Source: Lachnospiraceae bacterium UBA7143
GTDB lineage: Bacteria; Bacillota; Clostridia; Lachnospirales; Lachnospiraceae
DNA: 57,123 nucleotides
NCBI GenBank assembly: GCA_002491905.1
Contig: DKWV01000009.1
Span: 1 to 57,123 of the forward strand
Direction: 5' to 3'
Part shown: in pieces, positions 1 through 8,679 of the stretch
Numbering within the stretch: position 1 is the stretch's first letter
How the letters are laid out: each line of letters begins with the position of its first letter
The notes under the pieces: model-generated
The model's input: the letters and a program-made list of their open reading frames with translations, nothing else
Databases searched by the model: none
What the model was told of the DNA's origin: nothing
Program-made: the position numbers and the translations under genes

Positions 1-2
1 TG

Positions 3-23
3 AATAGGCGAAGCCTATTTTTT
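3..23 (+). terminator. Rho-independent terminator of the gene left of the window
   Basis: A 7-bp perfect stem (AATAGGC at 3-9, GCCTATT at 13-19) with a GAA loop is followed by a T run. It probably ends a transcript entering from the left and isolates the chvE operon. Confidence 0.7.
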
Positions 24-34
24 AAATTGGCAAA

Positions 35-49
35 TTGTACAGTGTACAA
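35..49 (+). promoter_or_regulatory. AraR-like operator before chvE
   Basis: TTGTACAGTGTACAA is a perfect 7+1+7 palindrome. Its halves match those of the AraR operator known from Bacillus (ATTTGTACGTACAAAT), with one extra central base. A TTGGCA at 27-32 could be the -35 element, which would put the operator inside the spacer, but no good -10 is visible. A further half site, TGTACAA, lies at 77-83. Since araR itself is three genes downstream, arabinose-inducible control of the transporter is inferred. Confidence 0.6.
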
Positions 50-110
50 CTTAACGGCGCATACAGACAAGTTCTCTGTACAAAACTATTATTTTAAGGG
101 AGGAAAAAGA

Positions 111-1301
111 ATGAAGAAGAAAGTTTTGGGCACATTTCTGAGCGTAGCAATGGTAGCTTCCATGCTTGTAGGCTGTGGCGGCGGTGAGGCGGCTCCCGCA
201 GCGGAGACGGCAGCTCCTGCAGCTGATGAGGCGGCTCCTGCGGCTGACGAAGCAGCTCCTGCAGAAGATGCGGCGGATGCAGCGGTAGACGAGGCGGCGG
301 CAGCAACCGCAGCTACCGGCGGCAAGAAGGTTGGCGTGGCAATGCCTACCCAGTCTTCCGAGAGATGGATCAACGACGGCGCGAACATGAAGGCTCAGCT
401 CGAGGCTCTTGGCTACGAGGTAGACCTTCAGTATGCAGAGGATGACGTACAGGCGCAGGTTTCCCAGATCGAGAACATGATCGCTTCCGGCGTGAATTGC
501 CTGGTTATCGCTTCTATCGACTCTGACGCTCTGGTAAACGTAGAGGCACAGGCGAAGGATGCAGGCATTCCGATCATTGCTTATGACCGTCTGCTGATGA
601 ACACGGATGCGGTTTCTTACTACGCTACTTTTGATAACAAGGGCGTTGGTACTGCAATTGGTAAGTACATTGAGGACAATGCGAATCTTGATCCCGCTGA
701 CCCGAAGACCATTGAGTTCTTCATGGGATCCCCGGATGATAACAATGCGCACATGCTTTATGCAGGTCTGATGGAGGTTCTCCAGCCTTATCTTGACAAC
801 GGCGCGCTGGTTTGCAAGTCCGGCAGAACTTCTTTCGATGATACATGTATCTTAAGATGGTCCCAGGAGACCGCACAGCAGAACTGCGAGAACTATCTGA
901 CAGGTTTCTATGCTGACGAGGATCTTGATATCTGCGCTACCGCTTTTGACGGTTTCGCATATGGCTGTAAGGCAGCTCTCGAGGGCGCAGGCTACACAGA
1001 CGCTAACTGGCCGATGATCACAGGTCAGGACGCAGAGCTGATGGCTACCAAGAACATCATCTCCGGCAAGCAGACTATGTCTATCTACAAGGATACCCGT
1101 CTCCTGGCTGAGAAGTGCGTTACGATGGTGCAGGCAGTGCTTGAGGGCGCAGAGCCTGAGATCAACGATACCGAGCAGTACAATAATGGTAAGATAGTAG
1201 TTCCTTCTTACCTGTGCACACCTGTAGCGGTTGACCAGTCCAACTACAAGGAGATCATTGTAGACGGCGGTTACTACACAGAGGAGCAGTTAGCTGAGTA
1301 A
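111..1301 (+). CDS. chvE: Monosaccharide ABC transporter substrate-binding lipoprotein
   Basis: This is the extracellular binding protein of a ChvE/MmsABC-type monosaccharide transporter, probably for arabinose or a related pentose given the neighbours. The ATG at 111 is chosen because GGGAGG lies about 8 bases upstream; it gives 396 residues. The protein opens with a lipoprotein signal peptide (basic MKKK, hydrophobic core, then VGCGGG with the lipidated Cys). An Ala/Pro/Glu/Asp-rich linker follows (about residues 25-70), tethering the domain to the membrane. The rest is a type I periplasmic-binding fold (VGVAMPTQSSERW at the start, then ASGVNCLVIASID and IPIIAYDRL). The assignment to the ChvE group is strong; the exact sugar is inferred from linkage to araR and araA. 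Confidence 0.88.
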   Translation: MKKKVLGTFLSVAMVASMLVGCGGGEAAPAAETAAPAADEAAPAADEAAPAEDAADAAVDEAAAATAATGGKKVGVAMPTQSSERWINDGANMKAQLEALGYEVDLQYAEDDVQAQVSQIENMIASGVNCLVIASIDSDALVNVEAQAKDAGIPIIAYDRLLMNTDAVSYYATFDNKGVGTAIGKYIEDNANLDPADPKTIEFFMGSPDDNNAHMLYAGLMEVLQPYLDNGALVCKSGRTSFDDTCILRWSQETAQQNCENYLTGFYADEDLDICATAFDGFAYGCKAALEGAGYTDANWPMITGQDAELMATKNIISGKQTMSIYKDTRLLAEKCVTMVQAVLEGAEPEINDTEQYNNGKIVVPSYLCTPVAVDQSNYKEIIVDGGYYTEEQLAE

Positions 1302-1325
1302 TCTTTCATAAGATTTCGGGAGGGC

Positions 1326-1350
1326 GGCGGCAGTTTTGCTGCCGCCCTTC
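1326..1350 (+). terminator. Hairpin between chvE and mmsA
   Basis: An 8-bp stem (GGCGGCAG at 1326-1333, CTGCCGCC at 1339-1346) with a TTTTG loop is followed by CTTCTTC. The short U-poor tail suggests partial termination or 3' protection. That would let the binding protein be made in excess over the ATPase and permease. Confidence 0.6.
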
Positions 1351-1377
1351 TTCATAAAAGAGAAGGGAGTTGGGAAA

Positions 1378-2937
1378 ATGTCGGATTACATCTTGGAAAT
1401 GAACCATATTGTCAAGGAATTTTCAGGTGTCCGGGCGCTGGATGATGTAAATCTGAAAGTAAAACGCGGGGAGATCCATGCTCTGTGTGGCGAGAACGGG
1501 GCGGGAAAATCTACATTGATGAATGTTCTCTCGGGCGTCTGGCCCTACGGTACATATTCCGGCGATGTCGTGTACAAGGGGGAGACATGCAAGTTCCACA
1601 ATCTGAGGGACAGTGAGGCAAAGGGTATTGTTATTATCCATCAGGAGCTGGCCTTAAGTCCGCTTCTTTCTGTGGCGGAGAATGTGTTCCTGGGAAATGA
1701 GCAGCTGGCGGCAAAAGGGGTTATTGACTGGACGAAGACCAGACAGCGCGCACAGGAAATGCTTGCGAGAGTGGGCCTGGAGCATGAGGATGTGAATGTG
1801 CCGGTTAACTCTCTGGGTGTCGGCAAACAGCAGTTGATTGAAATAGCGAAGGCAATGGCCAAGAAAGTGGAACTTCTGATTCTCGACGAGCCGACAGCGG
1901 CATTGAACGACGAGGAAAGTAAGAAGCTTCTGGACATTATGCTGGAGCTTAAGAAACAGGGAATTACCTGTATTATTATTTCCCATAAGTTAAATGAGAT
2001 TGAATATGTATCTGACTCCGTAACGATTATCCGTGACGGCAAGACGATCGAGACCTTGATTAAGGGCAAGGACGATATGTCCGAGGACCGCGTGATTAAG
2101 GGTATGGTGGGCCGTGAAATGACCAACCGTTATCCTGCGCGCGAGGGTGTTAAGATCGGCGACACGATCTTTGAAGTCAAGGACTGGAATGTTTACCATC
2201 CCGATGATGCGGAGCGTCAGGTTTTAAAAAATATCAATATCAGTGTTAAGGCGGGTGAGGTAGTGGGGCTTGCCGGACTGATGGGCGCAGGGCGTACTGA
2301 GTTCGCCATGAGCGTATTCGGACACAGTTATGGGCAGAAGATTTCCGGAACGGTTAAGATTAACGGCAAGGAAGTGGAAATGAAGACCGTGAAGCAGGCG
2401 ATTGACAATAAGCTCGCCTATGTGTCAGAGGACAGAAAAGTATATGGTCTGAATCTGATTGGCGAAATTAAGGAAAACATGACCATAGCAGCCCGTCCGA
2501 AATTCTTTTCCAAACATGGCGTGATCAACGGAAATGATGAAATTGTCGCGGCGGAAGAGTATAAGAAAAGGATCAATGTCAAGGCGACTTCCATCGAGCA
2601 GATAGTGGGCTCCCTTTCGGGAGGCAACCAGCAGAAGGTGGTGCTGGCAAAGTGGATGCTGACACAGCCGGATGTGCTGATTCTGGATGAACCTACACGT
2701 GGTATCGACGTGGGTGCAAAGTATGAGATCTACTGTGTCATCAATGATTTGGCGAAGGCCGGCAAGGCGGTGCTCATCATCTCCTCCGAAATGCCGGAAA
2801 TCATTGGTACATGCGACAGGACCTATGTTATCAACGAAGGGCAGATCGCGGGTGAACTGAATCATGCGGAGTTGACACAGGAAAAAATTATGCAGTGTAT
2901 TATGGCACATAATAGAAAGGGTGATGGAAATGAATGA
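1378..2937 (+). CDS. mmsA: Monosaccharide ABC transporter, tandem ATP-binding protein
   Basis: This 519-residue cytoplasmic protein hydrolyses ATP to drive sugar uptake with the mmsB permease. It carries two ABC domains in one chain, as expected for the CUT2 (RbsA/MglA/GguA) family. The first has Walker A GENGAGKST near residue 39, a degenerate signature (LGVGKQQ) and Walker B LLILDEPTAAL. The second has an altered Walker A (GLMGAGRTE), which is normal for this family, a clean LSGGNQQK signature and VLILDEPTRGID. The ATG at 1378 follows AGAAGGGAG. An upstream in-frame start at 1336 would put translation inside the intergenic hairpin and was rejected. The gene overlaps the start of mmsB by a few bases. 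Confidence 0.9.
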   Translation: MSDYILEMNHIVKEFSGVRALDDVNLKVKRGEIHALCGENGAGKSTLMNVLSGVWPYGTYSGDVVYKGETCKFHNLRDSEAKGIVIIHQELALSPLLSVAENVFLGNEQLAAKGVIDWTKTRQRAQEMLARVGLEHEDVNVPVNSLGVGKQQLIEIAKAMAKKVELLILDEPTAALNDEESKKLLDIMLELKKQGITCIIISHKLNEIEYVSDSVTIIRDGKTIETLIKGKDDMSEDRVIKGMVGREMTNRYPAREGVKIGDTIFEVKDWNVYHPDDAERQVLKNINISVKAGEVVGLAGLMGAGRTEFAMSVFGHSYGQKISGTVKINGKEVEMKTVKQAIDNKLAYVSEDRKVYGLNLIGEIKENMTIAARPKFFSKHGVINGNDEIVAAEEYKKRINVKATSIEQIVGSLSGGNQQKVVLAKWMLTQPDVLILDEPTRGIDVGAKYEIYCVINDLAKAGKAVLIISSEMPEIIGTCDRTYVINEGQIAGELNHAELTQEKIMQCIMAHNRKGDGNE

Positions 2938-4102
2938 GAAGAAAAAAGTAGTTAATCTTGACATGAAACAGTACGGTATGTTTCTGGCGCTGATTGCCAT
3001 CTATGTTATTTTTGCCATTATGACGGGCGGGAAGAACCTTTCCCCGGCTAACATCAACAACCTTATCATGCAGAACGGTTATGTGGTTATCCTGGCTATC
3101 GGTATGCTGCTGTGCGTACTGACAGGTAACGTCGACCTGGGCGTCGGCTCCGTGGTGGCTCTTACAGGTGCGGCTGCGGGTATTATTCTGATCGACTATA
3201 AGATGAATATGTGGATAGCGATCTTTGTTGCGCTGCTGATCGGTCTTCTGGTGGGTATGTTTGCGGGCTTCTTTATCGCTTATCTGGATATCCCGCCTTT
3301 CGTTGTGACGCTGGCTACGATGCTTATGGGCCGCGGACTTACATACACGCTTCTGAAAGCGCAGACAAAGGGTCCCCATCCGGACAATTATGTATATCTG
3401 GGCGCAGGCTTCCTTCCCACGGCGAAAATCAATGTGGGCGGTGGTACATTGGATCTGGTTTGTATTGTTGTAGCGGTCATCGCCTCTGTAGCACTGGTTC
3501 TCAATGAGATCCGCAGCATCAAGACGAAAGAAAAGTATAATTTCGCGACCAATCCTTTGTGGCAGGTTGCTCTGAAGCTGGTGGTTATGCTCTTTATCAT
3601 CTGGTTCTGCTTCATCAAGCTGGCACAGTACAATGGGCTTCCTTTCGTGCTTGTCATTATGGCGCTGTTGATTGCACTGTATGGGTTTATCACAAGCAAG
3701 ACGGTTGCCGGACGGCAGATTTACGCACTGGGCGGTAACAGAAAGGCAGCAAACCTTTCCGGTATTGATACGAAGAAAGTATTCTTCTGGGTATATACCA
3801 ACATGGGCATCCTAAGTGCGGTGGCAGGTATTGTCCTGTCTGCCCGCAACTCTTCTTCCACCCCGAAAGCCGGCGACGGTTTCGAGATGGATGCCATCGC
3901 ATCCTGCTATATCGGTGGTGCGGCGGTAGCCGGCGGTGCCGGTACGATCATGGGTGCGGTAGTCGGTGCGTTCATTATGGGTATTCTGAATAATGGTATG
4001 TCCCTGTACGGCTGGTCTACGGATATCCAGAAGATCGTAAAAGGTGCGGTGCTTCTCGGGGCCGTAACCGTAGACGTTATTTCCAAGAGAAAGAAAGGCT
4101 GA
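2930..4102 (+). CDS. mmsB: Monosaccharide ABC transporter permease
   Basis: This is the membrane-spanning channel of the chvE-mmsA-mmsB transporter, about 390 residues with many hydrophobic segments. It belongs to the CUT2 permease family (RbsC/XylH/GguB). Typical stretches are LCVLTGNVDLGVGS near the N-terminus and ALGGNRKAANLSGI in the cytoplasmic loop that contacts the ATPase. Starts at GTG 2921, ATG 2924 and ATG 2930 are all in frame. ATG 2930 is preferred because AGAAAGGG lies about 8-15 bases upstream. The start overlaps the mmsA stop at 2935-2937, so the two are probably translationally coupled. The C-terminus is basic (ISKRKKG). Confidence 0.88.
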   Translation: MNEKKKVVNLDMKQYGMFLALIAIYVIFAIMTGGKNLSPANINNLIMQNGYVVILAIGMLLCVLTGNVDLGVGSVVALTGAAAGIILIDYKMNMWIAIFVALLIGLLVGMFAGFFIAYLDIPPFVVTLATMLMGRGLTYTLLKAQTKGPHPDNYVYLGAGFLPTAKINVGGGTLDLVCIVVAVIASVALVLNEIRSIKTKEKYNFATNPLWQVALKLVVMLFIIWFCFIKLAQYNGLPFVLVIMALLIALYGFITSKTVAGRQIYALGGNRKAANLSGIDTKKVFFWVYTNMGILSAVAGIVLSARNSSSTPKAGDGFEMDAIASCYIGGAAVAGGAGTIMGAVVGAFIMGILNNGMSLYGWSTDIQKIVKGAVLLGAVTVDVISKRKKG

Positions 4103-4162
4103 GTAAATCTGTCTCTCAAAGTGCGGGCAGCGTGGCGATGCGCAGTCCTCCAAAATGCAAGG

Positions 4163-4184
4163 GCTGCCTGAAAAGGCAGCTCTT
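4163..4184 (+). terminator. Hairpin between mmsB and araR
   Basis: A perfect 7-bp stem (GCTGCCT at 4163-4169, AGGCAGC at 4174-4180) with a GAAA tetraloop is followed by TCTTTGC. The tail is too poor in T to be a strong terminator. It may reduce read-through from the transporter genes into araR. Confidence 0.5.
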
Positions 4185-4223
4185 TGCGTATATGAGGGAT
4201 AACCGAAAGAAAAGGGGAAACAT

Positions 4224-5306
4224 ATGGAGAAGGCAACACCGAAGTACATGGAGCTGGTCGGGTGGATCAACGAACAGATAGAGACGAAAAAACTTGTTCC
4301 GGGGCAGAAGATGTATTCGGAAAATACGCTGAAGGAAATGTTTGGTGTAAGCCGCCAGACGGTCAGGCATGCCATAGGTGTTCTGGAAAACGAAGGAATT
4401 ATCCGCCGGATTCAGGGGAGTGGCACTTACATTAATGATAACCGTCTGGTGAATCTGACTAAGCGGATGCGGGTTTCCGTGGTAACAACCTATGTGGACG
4501 GATATATCTTTCCAAGAACCATACAGGGCATCGAAAATGTGCTTCTGGAGGCGGGCTATTCGGTACAGATCGCATTTACGAACAACCAGCATGGGCGGGA
4601 AAAGACCATTCTGGAGGACATCATCAGCCGGGATGAGGTGTCGGGGTTAATTGTAGAACCTACGAAAAGCGGCATTCCGAATCCCAATCTGAAACTGTAT
4701 CAGGAGATACGCAAGAAGCGGATCCCGGTTATTTTTATTAACAGCTTTTATCCCCAGCTAAAGATTCCCCATGTGTCCATCAACGACCATATGGCCGGGT
4801 GGAAAATGACAAAGTATCTGCTGTCTATGGGGCATGAAAAGATCGGCGGTATTTTTAAGCTCGATGACGGCCAGGGACAGGCGCGCTTTTCGGGTTACAT
4901 GGACGCAATGATGGACGCCGGGCTGGAAGTGTTGGACGGCCGGATCGTCTGGGTGGATACGGAGGAAAAACAGCATCTGGAAAAGGCGTCTGCAAAAATA
5001 CTGGAGCGGTTCAGAGATTGTACGGCGGTGTTCTGTTATAACGACGAAGTAGCCTTCGGCCTTCTGGACATTTTCAAGAAAAACGACATACGGGTGCCGC
5101 AGGATATTTCGGTGGCCAGTGTAGACGATTCGGAGCTGGCGATTCTTGGGGAAGTTCCCATTGCTTCCACACCGCATCCGATGGAGCGGCTGGGCGGAAA
5201 GGCTGCGGAAAATCTGCTGCGGATGATTAAGGATCCTGCTTTTGATGCGAACTACGAGTTTGAAGTGGACGTGGTGCCGCGAAGGTCGGTGAGGAAGATA
5301 AAGTAA
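4224..5306 (+). CDS. araR: AraR-type arabinose repressor (GntR DNA-binding head, LacI-like sensor)
   Basis: This 360-residue repressor has an N-terminal GntR-type winged helix (residues about 1-70: LVPGQKMYSEN, then FGVSRQTVRHAIGVLE, then IIRRIQGSGTYI). A LacI/PurR-type ligand-binding domain follows (GLIVEPTKSG, VASVDDSELA, TTPHP-like STPHPMERLG near the end). That hybrid architecture defines the AraR family, whose effector is L-arabinose. It lies between the transporter genes and araA. Palindromes of the AraR type occur upstream of chvE and araA, and none directly precedes its own start. Starts at ATG 4224 with AGGGGAAAC just upstream. Control of both gene groups is inferred from operator placement. 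Confidence 0.88.
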   Translation: MEKATPKYMELVGWINEQIETKKLVPGQKMYSENTLKEMFGVSRQTVRHAIGVLENEGIIRRIQGSGTYINDNRLVNLTKRMRVSVVTTYVDGYIFPRTIQGIENVLLEAGYSVQIAFTNNQHGREKTILEDIISRDEVSGLIVEPTKSGIPNPNLKLYQEIRKKRIPVIFINSFYPQLKIPHVSINDHMAGWKMTKYLLSMGHEKIGGIFKLDDGQGQARFSGYMDAMMDAGLEVLDGRIVWVDTEEKQHLEKASAKILERFRDCTAVFCYNDEVAFGLLDIFKKNDIRVPQDISVASVDDSELAILGEVPIASTPHPMERLGGKAAENLLRMIKDPAFDANYEFEVDVVPRRSVRKIK

Positions 5307-5332
5307 ATCCCACAGCTAAATACAACTTGCAT

Positions 5333-5348
5333 ATTTGTATGTACAAGT
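5333..5348 (+). promoter_or_regulatory. AraR-like operator, distal site before araA
   Basis: ATTTGTATGTACAAGT matches the Bacillus AraR operator ATTTGTACGTACAAAT at 14 of 16 positions, with no central spacer. It lies about 67 bp upstream of the proximal site. Two spaced operators before one promoter suit cooperative binding with DNA looping. Confidence 0.7.
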
Positions 5349-5414
5349 AGTAAACTGTAATATATGATAAGTCGAGCAATCTGTGCAGAAGGTGATGTAA
5401 TACTGTATACAGAA

Positions 5415-5430
5415 TTGTTCATGTGTACAA
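5415..5430 (+). promoter_or_regulatory. AraR-like operator, proximal site before araA
   Basis: TTGTTCA, two bases, then TGTACAA: a 7+2+7 dyad with one mismatch. The right half and its flank (TGTACAACTTAA) are identical to the site before chvE at 43-54, which supports a shared regulator. Confidence 0.6.
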
Positions 5431-5484
5431 CTTAAAACCTGGTCGCAGGAAAAACAAATAATATAAAGAAAGAGAGGGTATTGT

Positions 5485-6981
5485 ATGATTGCAGCAAAGA
5501 ACTACAAATTTTGGTTTTGCACGGGGTCTCAGGATCTGTATGGGGATGAGTGCCTGAGAAAAGTGGCGGATCATTCCGCGAAAATTGTGGAGGGGTTAAA
5601 CGCCTCAGGGAATCTGCCTTTCGAGGTGGTATTAAAGCCCACACTGCTTGGGCAGGCGTCTATCCGCAAGGCCTTTAATGATGCAAACAACGATCCGGAG
5701 TGTGCGGGCGTTATTACATGGATGCACACCTTCTCTCCGGCTAAAATGTGGATTCTGGGATTGAAGGAATATCGGAAACCGCTCTGCCATCTGCACACGC
5801 AGTTCAACGAGGAACTTCCTTATGATACCATCGACATGGATTTCATGAACGAGAACCAGTCTGCCCACGGCGACAGGGAGTACGGCCATATCGTGAGTCG
5901 TATGGGTATTGAGCGCAAGATCATTGTGGGGCACTGGGCATCCGAGAGTGTGCAGAAGCAGCTTGGCAGCTGGATGCGGACGGCAATCGGTGTGATCGAG
6001 TCCTCCCATGTGCGTGTCTGCCGTTTCGGTGACAACATGAACAATGTGGCAGTGACTGAGGGTGATAAGGTAGAGGCGCAGATTAAATTCGGCTGGGAGA
6101 TTGACCATTACTGCGTAAACGATCTGGTAGAGTATGTGGATGCGGTACCGCAGGGAGACGTCAATGCTCTGGTTGACGAATATTACAGCAAATATAAAAT
6201 TATCGACGAAGGCAGAGACCTCGATGAGTTCAAAAGACATGTGGCAGTACAGGCGCAGCAGGAGATCGGTATCGAGAAATTCCTGGTGGAGAACGATTAT
6301 CACGCGGTTGTGACGCATTTCGGTATGCTGGGCGGTCTGAAACAGCTTCCGGGTCTTGCGATCCAGAGACTGATGGAGAAAGGATATGGTTTCGGCGCGG
6401 AGGGCGACTGGAAGGTGGCGGCGATGGTTCGTCTTATGAAGCTGATGACGGCGGACATCAAGGATGCGAAAGGCACTTCCATGATGGAGGATTACACCTA
6501 TAATCTCGTGCCCGGCAAGGAAGGCATCCTGCAGGCACATATGCTGGAGGTATGTCCCTCCGTTGCGGACGGCGAGATTGGCATCAAGGTGTGCCCGCTT
6601 TCTATGGGTAACAGAGAAGACCCCGCGCGCCTGGTATTTACGTCAAAGACCGGCCCTGCGGTGGCATGTTCGCTGGTTGATCTGGGCACACGCTTCCGCC
6701 TGCTGATCAATGCGGTGGATTGCAAGAAGGTGGAGAAGCCTATGCCGAAGCTGCCGGTTGGTACAGCTTTCTGGACGCCGCAGCCTAATCTGGAGGTTGG
6801 CGCGACAGCCTGGATTCTGGCGGGCGGCGCACATCACACGGCATTTTCCTATGATCTGACCGTGGAACAGATGGCTGACTGGGCGGATGCAATGGGCATC
6901 GAGAGCGTTATTATCGATAAGGATACCAACATTCGTGATTTCAAGAACGAGCTGCGCTGGAATGCGGCGGCATATGCGTGA
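5485..6981 (+). CDS. araA: L-arabinose isomerase
   Basis: This enzyme converts L-arabinose to L-ribulose in the cytoplasm, using a divalent metal (Mn2+ in known homologues). At 498 residues it has the normal family length. The four metal/catalytic positions known from the E. coli enzyme can be placed by motif: Glu in FGAEGDW, Glu in MMEDYTYNL, His in LQAHMLEV and His in GGAHHTAF. The ATG at 5485 follows AAGAGAGGG. It is the first gene after the araR operators, in the order araA, ribulokinase, araD, so arabinose induction is expected. No anomaly was seen. Confidence 0.96.
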   Translation: MIAAKNYKFWFCTGSQDLYGDECLRKVADHSAKIVEGLNASGNLPFEVVLKPTLLGQASIRKAFNDANNDPECAGVITWMHTFSPAKMWILGLKEYRKPLCHLHTQFNEELPYDTIDMDFMNENQSAHGDREYGHIVSRMGIERKIIVGHWASESVQKQLGSWMRTAIGVIESSHVRVCRFGDNMNNVAVTEGDKVEAQIKFGWEIDHYCVNDLVEYVDAVPQGDVNALVDEYYSKYKIIDEGRDLDEFKRHVAVQAQQEIGIEKFLVENDYHAVVTHFGMLGGLKQLPGLAIQRLMEKGYGFGAEGDWKVAAMVRLMKLMTADIKDAKGTSMMEDYTYNLVPGKEGILQAHMLEVCPSVADGEIGIKVCPLSMGNREDPARLVFTSKTGPAVACSLVDLGTRFRLLINAVDCKKVEKPMPKLPVGTAFWTPQPNLEVGATAWILAGGAHHTAFSYDLTVEQMADWADAMGIESVIIDKDTNIRDFKNELRWNAAAYA

Positions 6982-7050
6982 TGGCAATCGCAGATTTTTC
7001 GAGCACACTGCGAATTAATATAAAATGAAGTAGGAGGGAAAGGGATAAGT

Positions 7051-8640
7051 ATGGGGGCAAAAGAATGTATTGCAAGCGGTAAAGCGGTGCTGGGCATTGA
7101 GTTTGGTTCTACCAGAATTAAGGCAGTGTTGGTGGACGAAAACAACAAACCCATCGCATCGGGGGCGCACGATTGGGAAAACAGACTGGAGAACGGTATC
7201 TGGACTTATTCGCTGGACGACATCTGGACAGGACTTCAGGACTGTTACAAAAAATTGACGGAAGATGTGCAGGCACAGTACGGGGAGAAGCTTGTGAAGC
7301 TGGGGGCGATCGGCTTTTCCGCAATGATGCACGGCTACATGGCGTTCAACGAGAAGGATGAGCTGATGGTACCCTTCCGTACCTGGAGAAACACGATCAC
7401 GGAGGAGGCGTCCACAAAGCTGACAGAGCTCTTCAATTACCACATTCCGCAGAGATGGACGATTGCGCATCTCTATCAGGCGGTTTTGAACGGCGAGGAG
7501 CATGTGCCGGACCTGAAATTTGTCATCACGCTGGCGGGTTATATCCACTGGAAGCTGACAGGTGAAAAGATTGTCGGCGTTGGCGAGGCTTCCGGCATGT
7601 TCCCGATCGACATTGCAACGGGACAGTTTAATGAGAAGATGATCGCGCAGTTTGATGAGGCGGTTGCAGACAAGGGTTTCGCATGGAAATTAAAGGATGT
7701 GCTTCCGGCGGTATACACGGCGGGACAGCAGGCGGGTGCACTGACTGAGGAAGGCGCGAAGCTGTTAGATCCCACGGGCACCTTGCAGGCTGGTATACCT
7801 TTCTGTCCTCCCGAGGGCGATGCAGGCACTGGTATGGCGGCTACCAATAGCGTGGCACAGCGTACCGGCAACGTATCTGCGGGAACCAGCGTGTTCGGCA
7901 TGATCGTTATGGAGAAAGAACTTTCCAAGGTATATGACGCGATTGACCTGGTAACCACGCCTGACGGCAGTCTTGTGGCGATGGTACACTGCAACAACTG
8001 TACTTCCGATCTGAATGCATGGGTGAACCTGTTTAAGGAATACTCGGAACTGATGGGTATGAAGGTGGATATGAACGAGCTGTACGGCAACCTCTACCGC
8101 AAGGCGTTGGAGGGAGACGACGACTGCGGCGGCCTGCTGGCGTACAATTATTTCTCCGGCGAGCATGTGACGGGCTTCAACGAGGGGCGGCCGCTGTTTA
8201 TCCGCAAGCCTGACGCGAAATTCAATCTGGCAAACTTTATGAGGGTGCACCTGTTTACCTCTCTGGGCGCACTCAAGACCGGTTTTGACATCCTGTTCCA
8301 GGAGGAGAAGGTGGAAGTGGACGAGATCTTAGGGCACGGCGGTCTCTTTAAGACAAAGGGCGTGGGCCAAAGCATCCTCGCGGCGGCGATGAATGCACCC
8401 GTGAGCGTTATGGAGACGGCGGGTGAAGGCGGCGCGTGGGGCATTGCGCTTCTCGCATCCTATATGATTAACAAGGGTGCGGACGAGAGCCTCGCGGCTT
8501 TTCTTGACAGCAAAGTATTTGCGGGTCAGAAGGGTGAGAAGCTGGAGCCGAAGGCGTCCGATGTGGAAGGCTTTAACAGGTTTATGAAAGTTTACAGCGC
8601 GGGACTGGCGATCGAGAGAGCGGCTGTTGAATCCATGTAA
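7051..8640 (+). CDS. araB: FGGY-family carbohydrate kinase, probable L-ribulokinase
   Basis: This 529-residue kinase probably phosphorylates L-ribulose to L-ribulose 5-phosphate, the second step of arabinose breakdown. It has the FGGY actin-like fold: an N-terminal phosphate loop (LGIEFGSTRIKAVLVD), a second nucleotide-binding stretch (RTGNVSAGTSVFGMIV) and a C-terminal adenosine region (GHGGLFKTKGVGQ). Its sequence looks closer to the kinases linked to arabinose genes in clostridia than to enterobacterial AraB, so the substrate rests on position between araA and araD. A strong AGGAGGG lies upstream; the start at ATG 7051 is clear. Xylulokinase is the main alternative. Confidence 0.8.
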   Translation: MGAKECIASGKAVLGIEFGSTRIKAVLVDENNKPIASGAHDWENRLENGIWTYSLDDIWTGLQDCYKKLTEDVQAQYGEKLVKLGAIGFSAMMHGYMAFNEKDELMVPFRTWRNTITEEASTKLTELFNYHIPQRWTIAHLYQAVLNGEEHVPDLKFVITLAGYIHWKLTGEKIVGVGEASGMFPIDIATGQFNEKMIAQFDEAVADKGFAWKLKDVLPAVYTAGQQAGALTEEGAKLLDPTGTLQAGIPFCPPEGDAGTGMAATNSVAQRTGNVSAGTSVFGMIVMEKELSKVYDAIDLVTTPDGSLVAMVHCNNCTSDLNAWVNLFKEYSELMGMKVDMNELYGNLYRKALEGDDDCGGLLAYNYFSGEHVTGFNEGRPLFIRKPDAKFNLANFMRVHLFTSLGALKTGFDILFQEEKVEVDEILGHGGLFKTKGVGQSILAAAMNAPVSVMETAGEGGAWGIALLASYMINKGADESLAAFLDSKVFAGQKGEKLEPKASDVEGFNRFMKVYSAGLAIERAAVESM

Positions 8641-8679
8641 AGGCGCAAAGGAACAGGAAAACGGAAAGGAGTGGAAACT

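Noticed and set aside
51..752. Minus-strand 233-codon frame opposite chvE
   Set aside because: It is the shadow of the Ala/Glu-rich chvE coding sequence, has no ribosome-binding site and resembles no protein.
4163..4184. Strong terminator isolating araR
   Set aside because: The stem is good but the tail has only three T's, so only a weak or attenuating role is claimed.
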